Shown here: positions 16,410 through 24,418 of the stretch, one piece after another
Numbering within the stretch: the first letter of the stretch is position 1
Layout of the letters: every line of letters starts with the position of its first letter
Source: Micromonospora mirobrigensis
GTDB taxonomy: Bacteria > Actinomycetota > Actinomycetes > Mycobacteriales > Micromonosporaceae
DNA length: 64,000 bases
Assembly: GCF_900091555.1 (NCBI RefSeq)
Contig: NZ_FMCX01000001.1
Span: forward strand, 310,001 to 374,000
Reading direction: 5' to 3'
Translations under genes and position numbers: made by a program
The notes under the pieces: model-generated
What the model saw: only the letters and a program-made list of their open reading frames with translations
Databases searched by the model: none
Told to the model about the DNA's origin: nothing

Positions 16410-17477
16410 ATGTATCCACAGCAGTATGCGGAGCCCGAGCCGGCCCGCTGGGGTGACGGGCCGTCCGAGGACCCGCCCGCGGCCGCTCCCCCGCCCAAGC
16501 GTCGTCGGTGGCGTCGGATCGTCCTGTTCAGCCTGCTCGCGCTGGTGCTGCTGGTCGGCGGGGGCGCCGTCGCGGGTGGTTTCTACCTGAAGTCGGTGGA
16601 GAAGGGCGTCGACCGGGTCGACGCCTTCGCCGGCGTCCCGGAGGCGGAGCGTCCGCAGGGCGGGGCGCAGGGCGCGATGAACATCATGATCCTGGGCAGT
16701 GACTCGCGGGACCCGGAGAAGCGCACGGGCTCGCGTACCGACACGATCATCCTGGCCCACATCCCGGCCGACCACTCGAGCGCGCAGCTGACCTCGATTC
16801 CCCGGGACACCTGGGTGGAGGTGCCGAAGTCGGCCGACGGCGCGCACGGCGGCCGGAAGGCGAAGATCAACGCGGCCTTCGCCTGGGGCGGTGTGCCGCT
16901 CATGGTGCAGACCGTCGAGAAGTTCACCGGCGTACGCGTCGACCACGTGATGATGGTGGACTTCGCCGGGTTCAAGGAGATCGTCGACGCCCTCGGCGGC
17001 ATCCAGGTGACCTCGGAGAAGAAGTTCACCTCGATCCACCCGCCGTTCCGGACGTTCCCGGCCGGCCCGCAGCGGTTGGACGGCGCGGCGGCGCTGGACT
17101 ACGCCCGGCAGCGCAAGCAGTTCGCCGACGGTGACTTCGCCCGGATCCGCCACCAGCAGCAGGTGATCAAGGCGATCCTAGACGAGGCGGCCTCGGGTGG
17201 CATCATGACCAACCCGGGCAAGCTCGACGACTTCGTCAAGGCCACGTCGAGCGCCGTCTCGGTGGACGAGAAGATGTCACTGCTGTCGATGGCCGGTGAC
17301 CTGCGGGGCGTGCGGGGCAGCAACGTGGTGTTCCTGACCAGCCCGACGAAGGGCACCGGGACGGCCGGTGGGCAGAGCGTGGTCTTCGCCGACGCCGACC
17401 GGGCGCACGCCTTCTACGACGCGGTACGCCGCGACGACGTCCCGCAGATCCTCCAGCTGGGCGCGAAGAAGAAGTGA
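16410..17477 (+). CDS. LytR-CpsA-Psr (LCP) family phosphotransferase
   Basis: The protein has 355 residues: a Pro-rich cytoplasmic N-terminus, one helix (about 32-56), and an extracytoplasmic LCP domain. Visible hallmarks are MILGSDSRD, RTDTIILAHI, SIPRDTWVEVP, NAAFAWGG, DYARQRKQFADGDFARIRHQQ, which include the Arg and Asp residues binding the lipid pyrophosphate. LCP enzymes attach lipid-linked glycans to peptidoglycan. Its place at the edge of the exopolysaccharide locus suggests it anchors that polymer to the wall. It is convergent with the initiating transferase. Confidence 0.93.
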   Translation: MYPQQYAEPEPARWGDGPSEDPPAAAPPPKRRRWRRIVLFSLLALVLLVGGGAVAGGFYLKSVEKGVDRVDAFAGVPEAERPQGGAQGAMNIMILGSDSRDPEKRTGSRTDTIILAHIPADHSSAQLTSIPRDTWVEVPKSADGAHGGRKAKINAAFAWGGVPLMVQTVEKFTGVRVDHVMMVDFAGFKEIVDALGGIQVTSEKKFTSIHPPFRTFPAGPQRLDGAAALDYARQRKQFADGDFARIRHQQQVIKAILDEAASGGIMTNPGKLDDFVKATSSAVSVDEKMSLLSMAGDLRGVRGSNVVFLTSPTKGTGTAGGQSVVFADADRAHAFYDAVRRDDVPQILQLGAKKK

Positions 17478-17483
17478 CCGGCG

Positions 17484-17528
17484 GGCCGGGCCCCGGGTTC
17501 GCGGATCGTCGCGCCCCGGGGCCCGGCC
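17484..17528. terminator. Bidirectional hairpin terminator
   Basis: Perfect 14-nt GC-only arms (17484-17497 and 17515-17528) with a 17-nt loop lie between the convergent LCP and initiating-transferase genes. Confidence 0.75.
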
Positions 17529-17535
17529 GTCGGGG

Positions 17536-19083
17536 TCAGTACGCGCCGCGCCGGGCCAGCACCACGCTGGCGGTGCGCCAGAGGATGCCGATGTCGTACG
17601 TGAGCGACCAGTTGTCGACGTAGTGCAGGTCGAGCCGGACGGCGTCGTCCCAGGTGAGGTCGGAGCGCCCGGAGACCTGCCAGAGGCCGGTGATGCCGGG
17701 GCGGACCAGCAGCCGGCGGCGGACGTCGCCCTGGTAGTCGTCGTCCTCGGTCGGCAGCGGGCGCGGGCCGACCAGCGACATCTGCCCCACCAGCACGTTG
17801 ATCAGCTGGGGCAGCTCGTCCAGCGACAGTGCCCGCAGGTGCTTGCCGATCGGGGTGACCCGTGGGTCGTCCTTCATCTTGAACAGCAGGCCGTCGCTCT
17901 CGTTCTGGTCCTGGAGGGCCGCGAGCCGCTGTTCGGCGTCGGTGTACATGGTGCGGAACTTCCAGACCTTGAACGCCTTGCCCTGGTAGCCGATGCGGCG
18001 CTGCCGGAACATCACCGGCCCCGGGTCGGTGAACTTGATCGCCGCGGCGATGCCGAGCAGGAGCGGGCTGAGCAGGATCAGCCCGACCAGGGCGGTCAGC
18101 CGGTCCAGGGCGCTCTTGGTGACCAGTGACAGCCCGGAGAGGGTGGGTTCCTCGACGGTGAGCAGCGGCATCCCGTCGACCGGTCGGACGTGGATGCGGG
18201 GGCCGGTCACGTCGGTGACCTGCGGGACGACGACCAGGTCCAGCCCGGTCCCCTCCAGCTGCCAGGCCAGCTTGCGCAGCTCGTACGACTCCAGGCTGGC
18301 CGGGCCGCAGACGGCGATGGTGTCGGCGCCGATCTCCTGGACCAGGGGGACCAGTTCCCAGCCGACGTAGACGGGCACGGGGGCGGTCACCGTCTCGCCG
18401 GGCCGGGGGTGCTGCGGCAGGTGGATCGCGATGGGGCAGAGCCCGGCGGCCTTGTTGCGGGTGACCACGTCGTAGAGGGCCAGGGCGTCGGAGAGCTTGC
18501 CGACCAGCAGGATCTTCTGCGACGCGTGCGACCCGGAGCGGCGCAGGTGGTGCAGCACGAGGCGGGCGAGGAACCGGCCGACCAGGGTGTAGACCAGGGC
18601 GGCGGTGACCACCAGCAGCACGGTCAGCCGGGACAGGTCCTTCTTGAAGCCCAGCGCCAGCAGCGACACGGTGGCGGCCATGGCGATGTCGGCGCGCAGG
18701 ACCCGCTTCAGCTCCTCGGTGCCGGTGCCCAGCGCCCGCCGGTCGTACGCACCGCAGGCGGCGAGGATCAGCACCCAGCCGAGCGGGATGCCGAGATTCG
18801 CCACCAGGACGAAGATGCCGTCGACGCCGCCGGGCGCCGCCGGGTCCTGGAAGCCCGCGTCGGCCTTGTCGAGCAGGGCGACGGCGGTCTGGCTGGCGGC
18901 GAGGGCGGCCAGCAGGTCGAGCACGAGCAGCCAGAGGATGTACGGCCGGTGCCACATCACCCGGGGCGTGGTCCGGCGGCCGAAGGCCGCCCGGGCGTAG
19001 CCGTGGGAGGGTGCGATGACACCGGCGTCGGGCGGCGTGGGTCGCCCGGCGCGGGGCGCCGGGACCTGGGTGTTCAGGGACAC
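17536..19083 (-). CDS. Undecaprenyl-phosphate sugar phosphotransferase (WcaJ/CpsE type)
   Basis: This 515-residue enzyme starts exopolysaccharide synthesis by moving a sugar-1-phosphate to undecaprenyl phosphate. It has four N-terminal helices, a Rossmann-like middle part, a fifth hairpin helix (LTALVGLILLSPLLLGIAAA) and the catalytic block RRIGYQGKAFKVWKFRTM, RPLPTEDDDYQG and RPGITGLWQVSGRSDL. This is the full-length WcaJ plan. GTG at 19083 is chosen for the GAAGGAAGG sequence upstream. It heads the polymer locus on the minus strand. Confidence 0.93.
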   Translation of the reverse strand: MSLNTQVPAPRAGRPTPPDAGVIAPSHGYARAAFGRRTTPRVMWHRPYILWLLVLDLLAALAASQTAVALLDKADAGFQDPAAPGGVDGIFVLVANLGIPLGWVLILAACGAYDRRALGTGTEELKRVLRADIAMAATVSLLALGFKKDLSRLTVLLVVTAALVYTLVGRFLARLVLHHLRRSGSHASQKILLVGKLSDALALYDVVTRNKAAGLCPIAIHLPQHPRPGETVTAPVPVYVGWELVPLVQEIGADTIAVCGPASLESYELRKLAWQLEGTGLDLVVVPQVTDVTGPRIHVRPVDGMPLLTVEEPTLSGLSLVTKSALDRLTALVGLILLSPLLLGIAAAIKFTDPGPVMFRQRRIGYQGKAFKVWKFRTMYTDAEQRLAALQDQNESDGLLFKMKDDPRVTPIGKHLRALSLDELPQLINVLVGQMSLVGPRPLPTEDDDYQGDVRRRLLVRPGITGLWQVSGRSDLTWDDAVRLDLHYVDNWSLTYDIGILWRTASVVLARRGAY

Positions 19084-19206
19084 GATCGTCCTTCCTTCGT
19101 CAGCCCCCGTCGGGAGAACGCGACGTGCACCGTACGCGCGGCGGGCCGGGCGGACCATCGGCGGTTCGGCCGATGAGGACCGATCCGCCCGGATTCTCCG
19201 CGACGG

Positions 19207-20424
19207 TCAGCCAGGTGAGGCCGGCGGGTGGGTGCGTAGTTCGGTGACCAGCGCCGAGTGGGCCGGTTTGGGCCGCATCGTGGAGTCGAAGAGGCAGGCC
19301 GAGTCGTAGCCGGGGTAGCGGTGCGGGATCCAGCTGCTGGCGTCGGTGAAGCCCCACACCGTGAACGACTCGCAGGTCGGCACGGCCAGGCAGGCCCCGA
19401 GCACGTACTGGTACATCAGCGCCTGGCTGGCCAGTTTCTCCGGGGTGACCGGCTGCGGCACCCGGACGTCCAGTTCGGTGACGGCCACCGCCACGCCGAG
19501 GGCTGCGAACCGGCGCAGGTTGCCGGTCATGTCCTGCGGCGGTTTGCTGGCCCGCAGGTGGCTCTGGAACCCGACGCCCTGGATCGGTACGCCGTCGGCG
19601 CGCAACCGGTGGACCAGCTGCCACAGGGCGTGGGCCTTGCGGGTGCGGCCCTCGGTGTCGTACTCGTTGATGAACAGCCGGGCGTCCGGGTCGGCCTGGT
19701 GGGCCCAGCGGAACGCGTCGGCGATGTAGCCGGGCCCGAGCCTGCGCAGCCAGATGGTGTCGCGCAGCGAACCGTCGTCGGCCAGGGCCTCGTTCACCAC
19801 GTCCCACGCCCAGACCTTGCCCCGGTAGCGGGACACCACCGTGGTGACGTGCTCGCGGAGCAGGGCCCGCAGCTTCTCCCGGGGCCACGACTCGGACACC
19901 CAGGCCGGTGTGCCGCTGTGCCAGACCAGGGTGTGCCCGTAGACGGCCTGACCGTTGTCGAGGGCGATCCCGACGATCCGGTCGGCGGCGGTCCAGTCGT
20001 ACCGTCCGGGGGTGGGTTGCAGGACCTGCCACTTCATGGCGTTCTCGGCGGTCACCGCGGTGAAGTCGGAGGCCAGGACGGCCCGGTAGGCCGGGTCGTC
20101 GAGCATCCGGGCGTTGACGGCGGTGCCGATGCGCACCGTGTGCGGGGCGTACTCCCGCAGGGTCGGCCGGTCCGGGGTGGCCGCGGCGTGCCAGCCGGCG
20201 GCGACCGGGTCGTCGCCGGGGTCGTTCCGGGACCAGGCGACCGACAGGGCGCCGACCAGCAGCAGCGCGACGGCTCCGGCGAGGGCGGCCCACCACGGTC
20301 GGGGCAGCCGCGCTCGGACGGCGGGACGGTGACCCTCGGTGGCCCACGCCGCGACGGCCGGGTCCGGTCGGCCGCCGCGCGGGCCGCCGGCCGGCACGGT
20401 ACCGCCGGGAGCGTCTTCGGCCAT
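19207..20424 (-). CDS. Membrane-anchored GH10 glycanase (endo-xylanase family)
   Basis: The protein has about 405 residues: cytoplasmic N-terminus, one helix (about residues 45-68), then a GH10 barrel. The acid/base Glu is in WAWDVVNEAL and the nucleophile in VTELDV; KWQVLQPTPGRYDW, GHTLVWHSGTPAW and VWGFTDASSWIP are further conserved subsite residues. Unlike secreted cellulolytic xylanases, it has no CBM, stays in the membrane and sits between exopolysaccharide genes, so it may trim or release that polymer. ATG at 20424 has GAGG upstream at good spacing; 20430 is possible. Confidence 0.9.
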   Translation of the reverse strand: MAEDAPGGTVPAGGPRGGRPDPAVAAWATEGHRPAVRARLPRPWWAALAGAVALLLVGALSVAWSRNDPGDDPVAAGWHAAATPDRPTLREYAPHTVRIGTAVNARMLDDPAYRAVLASDFTAVTAENAMKWQVLQPTPGRYDWTAADRIVGIALDNGQAVYGHTLVWHSGTPAWVSESWPREKLRALLREHVTTVVSRYRGKVWAWDVVNEALADDGSLRDTIWLRRLGPGYIADAFRWAHQADPDARLFINEYDTEGRTRKAHALWQLVHRLRADGVPIQGVGFQSHLRASKPPQDMTGNLRRFAALGVAVAVTELDVRVPQPVTPEKLASQALMYQYVLGACLAVPTCESFTVWGFTDASSWIPHRYPGYDSACLFDSTMRPKPAHSALVTELRTHPPASPG

Positions 20425-20489
20425 TACCATCCTCGGGTGCGTTACGGACGTGACGAGAAGCGACCGGGAGCCGGCCCATCCTACGGCCC

Positions 20490-22181
20490 GTGCCCCACCG
20501 TCCCCTGTCGACCGTCACGTTCCCGGCCCAGCCGGGCATTGCGGACGTCTCCGCGGTTCGCGACGGGCCCGGTGGTCTGACCGTGCAGCCCGCTTCCGCC
20601 CCGCGGCCCGCGCCGGCGCCGACCGCGCGACCCGCCGGCCCCGGCCGGGTGTACGGCGCGGCGCGCCGGCCGCCCGCCACGGAGACCGCGGAGACCGCGG
20701 CGGGCGCGGAGACCCCGGCGGACCCACCGGCCGCCGGCCGGTCCGCCTCGGTGGTCAGGGCCGGGGCGCTGTCGATGCTGGCCCTGCTCGCGGTCGGCCT
20801 GACCCGGCTGGTGCACGGCTCGTTGACCAGCCACGCCACCGACCGGGAGCGGTACGGCCTGGTCGGCATCATGCTGGCGGCGAGCATGATCGCCAGCCTG
20901 TTGCTGCCGGGCGGGGTGTCCGCGGGCATGTCGAAGTTCGTGGCGTTCCACCGCGGCGCCGCGGACCTGCCGGGCGCCTGGGCGGTGCACCGGTTCCTGT
21001 CCCGCCTGGGGCTGTTCTCGTCGCTCCTGCTGGGCCTGGTCACCGCGCTGGTGCTGCGGCGGTTGCATCCGCTCGACGCCGTCGACACGGTGTCGGTGGC
21101 CGTGCTGACCGCCAGTTACGCGTTGTACACGGTGGACAAGTCGGCGATGTACGGCCACGGCCTGGTCCCCCGGTACGCCCGGATCGAGCTGGGCACGTCG
21201 GTGCTGGCCGTGGCGGCCACGGTCGCGGTGATCGTCACCGGGCGGACCTTCTACCTGCTGCCGCTCTGCCTCGGCTACGGCTGTTTCGTGCTGCTGGCCC
21301 GGCGGGAGATCCGCCGGCACCGGCGCCGGGAGGCCCCCGGGGCCGGGGGTGCCTTCGACCGCCGGCAGGTGTTGTCGTTCGCCGTGCTGGCCAGCGTCGG
21401 GACGCTGGCCAGCGCCGGTTTCCTCCAGGCCACCCAGCTGCTGGCCGGGCACTTCGCGGCGCCCGCGGAGGTGGCCTACCTGGTGGCCGCGGTCGCCCTG
21501 ATCGCGCCGCTGTGGTTCCTGCCCCGGGCGATGGCGCTGGCGCTGTTCCCGGCGATGGCCGGGGCGCACGGCGCCGGTGACCACTCGGCGGTGCGCCAGC
21601 AGGTAGACGTGTCGACCCGGGCGCTGGCGGTGGTGATGACCCCGGTGTTCCTGGTGGGCCTGGCCACCGCCCCGCTGGTCCTCCAGCTCTTCGGCGGCGG
21701 CGGGTACGCCGGTGGGGCGCCCGTGCTGCGGTTGATGCTCTGCGCCTCGTCCTTCGGCATCCTCCAGGTGCCCGCGGTCAACGCCCTGGCCAGCGGGTCC
21801 GCCAGGCAGAGCCGGGTGCCGGTCGCCTCGGCGGTGCTGGGATGCCTGGTCGGCCTCGCGGTGGTGGCCGTCGCGGCGGGGCCGCTCGGCGCGGTCGGCG
21901 TCGGCCTCGGCTACCTGGTCGGCACGGCGGTGACCGCGTTGGTGCCGGTGGTCACGGTGTGGCGGCTGCACCGGCTCGCCTGGGCGGGCACGCTGGCCCG
22001 CTGCCTGGTGCTGATGGCCGCCGGCATGCTGCTGGCCAGCCTCGGGCCGGTCCGCCACTGGTCCTGGCCGGCCGGGCTGCTTGCCGTCGGCGCGCCGCTG
22101 GTGGCGTTGGCGCTGCTGCGCCGGGAGGTGGCCGGCCTGCTGGCGGTGCTGCGCGGGCGCCGGCCGGCCCGGACGATCTGA
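20490..22181 (+). CDS. Polysaccharide flippase (Wzx/MurJ-like, MOP superfamily)
   Basis: The protein has up to 563 residues: an Ala/Pro-rich N-terminal 80 residues of low complexity, then 12-14 membrane helices. Conserved MOP features include the early helix GLTRLVHGSL, the GGVSAGMSKFVAFHRG loop and the central helix-loop block QATQLLAGHFAAPAEVAYL. It should move the lipid-linked repeat unit across the membrane. It is divergent from the GH10 gene (65 bp) and followed after 24 bp by a GT4 gene. The start is uncertain because no clear ribosome-binding site precedes GTG 20490. Confidence 0.86.
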   Translation: MPHRPLSTVTFPAQPGIADVSAVRDGPGGLTVQPASAPRPAPAPTARPAGPGRVYGAARRPPATETAETAAGAETPADPPAAGRSASVVRAGALSMLALLAVGLTRLVHGSLTSHATDRERYGLVGIMLAASMIASLLLPGGVSAGMSKFVAFHRGAADLPGAWAVHRFLSRLGLFSSLLLGLVTALVLRRLHPLDAVDTVSVAVLTASYALYTVDKSAMYGHGLVPRYARIELGTSVLAVAATVAVIVTGRTFYLLPLCLGYGCFVLLARREIRRHRRREAPGAGGAFDRRQVLSFAVLASVGTLASAGFLQATQLLAGHFAAPAEVAYLVAAVALIAPLWFLPRAMALALFPAMAGAHGAGDHSAVRQQVDVSTRALAVVMTPVFLVGLATAPLVLQLFGGGGYAGGAPVLRLMLCASSFGILQVPAVNALASGSARQSRVPVASAVLGCLVGLAVVAVAAGPLGAVGVGLGYLVGTAVTALVPVVTVWRLHRLAWAGTLARCLVLMAAGMLLASLGPVRHWSWPAGLLAVGAPLVALALLRREVAGLLAVLRGRRPARTI

Positions 22182-22205
22182 CCCCCGACTCTGCTAGGAG
22201 AACAG

Positions 22206-23228
22206 GTGACCCATCCCGCCGATCCGGCCGGCCCCACCCACCCGTTGCGGGTGCTCGCGGTGACGAACCTCTGGCCGGAGGATCCCACCAGCTATCGGGG
22301 GATCTTCGTGCAACGCCAGGTGACCGCCCTGCGGGCGCTCGGACACCAGGTCGACGTGGAGGTCATCGCCCAGTCCCGGGGCAAGCTCGACTACCTGACC
22401 GCCGGCCCCCGGGTGCGCCGCCGGGTCGCCGAGGGTGGCTACGACATCGTCCACGTGCACTACGGCATGGCCGCCCCGGCAGCCCGGCTCGCCAACCACC
22501 CGGCGACCGTGCTGTCGCTGTACGGCAGCGACGTCAACGTCCCCCGGCAGCGGATGATGACCAAGGTCGGTTGGGGTGGCACCCGGGCCCGGATCTACGT
22601 CTCGCACCGGCTCGCCGAGACCGCCGGCGACGCCGAGGGCGACATCATCGCCAACGGGGTGGACTTCTCCTTCTTCCGGCCGGGTGACCGGGCGGACGCC
22701 CGGCGCCGCCTCGGCATCCCGGAGGGGGCCCGGGTGGTGCTCTTCGCCGCCGACCCGGCCCGGCAGGTCAAGGGGTACGACGTCTTCCGGGACGTGCTGG
22801 CGGAGCTGCACCGGCGGGACCCGGCGGTGCGGGAGCTGGTCCTGCACGCGCCCGGCCAGTTGCAGACCGACCTGGTCCGCAAGTTCGACGCCGCCGACCT
22901 GCTGCTGTTCACCTCACGGCGGGGCAAGGAGGGGTCGCCGACGGTGGTGAAGGAGGCCACCGCGATGGGGCTTCCCGTGGTGTCGGTGGACGTCGGTGAC
23001 GTGGCCGAGGTGCTGGCCGGCGTACGCCCGGGTGCGGTCGTCGGGTTCCCCGACGGGCCGGTCGAGGGGGAGAACCGGCAGCGGCTGGTGCTGGAGCTGG
23101 CCGACCGGGCGGCCGAGGTGCTGCGGGACGGGCGCCGCGCCGACGGGCGGGAGCGCAACGCGTGGCTGGACGAGCGGCTGGTGGCGCAACGGATCGACGC
23201 GGTGTACCGGCGGGTGCTGGCCCGCTGA
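22206..23228 (+). CDS. GT4-family glycosyltransferase
   Basis: This 340-residue GT-B enzyme uses a nucleotide sugar on the cytoplasmic side. The N-terminal domain begins with VLAVTNLWPEDPTSYRGIFVQRQV. The C-terminal donor domain has the ADP/UDP-binding motif SRRGKEGSPTVVKEATAMGLPVV, in which the E-x7-E pair is present. GTG at 22206 has AGGAG 5 nt upstream. Together with the flippase it forms a two-gene unit ending in a strong hairpin. Confidence 0.92.
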   Translation: MTHPADPAGPTHPLRVLAVTNLWPEDPTSYRGIFVQRQVTALRALGHQVDVEVIAQSRGKLDYLTAGPRVRRRVAEGGYDIVHVHYGMAAPAARLANHPATVLSLYGSDVNVPRQRMMTKVGWGGTRARIYVSHRLAETAGDAEGDIIANGVDFSFFRPGDRADARRRLGIPEGARVVLFAADPARQVKGYDVFRDVLAELHRRDPAVRELVLHAPGQLQTDLVRKFDAADLLLFTSRRGKEGSPTVVKEATAMGLPVVSVDVGDVAEVLAGVRPGAVVGFPDGPVEGENRQRLVLELADRAAEVLRDGRRADGRERNAWLDERLVAQRIDAVYRRVLAR

Positions 23229-23275
23229 CCGGCCCACCGGTGCCGTCCGAGGCGGGGACGGCACCGGTGGGCCGG
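23229..23275. terminator. Perfect 20-bp hairpin terminator
   Basis: Arms 23229-23248 and 23256-23275 are fully complementary with a 7-nt loop. The hairpin begins at the last base of the GT4 stop codon and separates it from the convergent GT2 gene. Confidence 0.8.
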
Positions 23276-23296
23276 GTGGTCGCGACCCCGGAGTCC

Positions 23297-24199
23297 TCAG
23301 CGGCCCACGGCGGTGACCAGCGCCTTGCCGAGTTCGCTCGCCGAGCGGACCAGCATGATGCCCAGGGCGGGGCCCGGGACCCGGGTCGGACTGTACGTCC
23401 TGATCAGCCGGTTCCAGACCCGCAGGCCGGCCAGCCGCTGCCGGCTGATGTTGGTGTCGTGCCGGTGGAACCGCACCACCGGGTGCGCCAGGTGGACCAG
23501 GTGCACGCCGTTGGCGAGGGCGCGGAGCACCAGCTCCACGTCCACCTTGATCGGGGTGCCCTCGTCGTACCCGCCGATGCCGGCGAGCAGGTCGCGTTCC
23601 ATCGACATGCCGGAGTGCTTGAACGGCAGGCGGGGGCGGCTGAGCACCGACCAGAGCATCCGTCGCGGCGAGTCGAACGACGGCAGGTGGATGACCCGGC
23701 TCCCCGCGGCGGTGAGCTCCTCGTAGTCGGTGTAGATCCAGCGCGCCCCGGTGCGGTCGAACTGCTCGTGGATGCGGCTCAGCCCGTCGTGGGCCAGCTC
23801 GTCGTCGGAGTCGAGGACGGTGACGTACCGGCCGCGGGCCACCTGCAACGCGGTGTTCCGGGCGGCGCTGATCCCGGCGGGCGGTTGCCGGACCAGCCGG
23901 ATCCGGTCGTCGGCGAGCAGGCCCGCGGCGGCCAGCCCCTCCTGCACCGGGGTGGCGGAACCGTCGTCGACGATCACCACCTCGAAGTCGGCGAAGCCGC
24001 CGGACAGGACGCTGCGCACGGACTTGACCAGCAGCTCGGGGCGGTTCCGAACGGCGATGCAGACCGAGATGGCCGGCGTGGTGGGTGGGGTCCGTCCATG
24101 GTGGCGGGCGTTGGCCGGTGCGACCTGCCGGGCGGCGGCGTGGGGCGCCGGGGCGTGGGTCGACGCCTGAGGGCGGACATCAGGGGGTCGCACCATCAT
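23297..24199 (-). CDS. GT2-family glycosyltransferase
   Basis: This 300-residue GT-A enzyme has SVCIAVRNRPELL at the start of the fold, VVIVDDGS, the metal-binding motif VTVLDSDDEL (DxD) and a late RFHRHDTNIS. The first 40 residues are unstructured. It is the last gene of the minus-strand polymer unit (protease-like, polymerase-like, GT2). It extends the repeat unit; sugar specificity cannot be read from sequence. Confidence 0.9.
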   Translation of the reverse strand: MMVRPPDVRPQASTHAPAPHAAARQVAPANARHHGRTPPTTPAISVCIAVRNRPELLVKSVRSVLSGGFADFEVVIVDDGSATPVQEGLAAAGLLADDRIRLVRQPPAGISAARNTALQVARGRYVTVLDSDDELAHDGLSRIHEQFDRTGARWIYTDYEELTAAGSRVIHLPSFDSPRRMLWSVLSRPRLPFKHSGMSMERDLLAGIGGYDEGTPIKVDVELVLRALANGVHLVHLAHPVVRFHRHDTNISRQRLAGLRVWNRLIRTYSPTRVPGPALGIMLVRSASELGKALVTAVGR

Positions 24200-24418
24200 G
24201 GACCGGCGTCACCGGCCGCCGTGATCGCGTTCTGGGCCTGGTCGTCCCGTGCGTCCATACCTCTCGTCGCCCCCGTGTGCGTTGTCGGGACGACGCCGCA
24301 CCGGCCGGACGCCGCACCGCAACGGCAGCGGGCAGCATCCGATCGACGCGCGTCGTCACATGGCAAAGCGGATTCTATGCACCGGTCCGGCGGGCCGAGT
24401 TCCGCCGAACGGTCCGTG

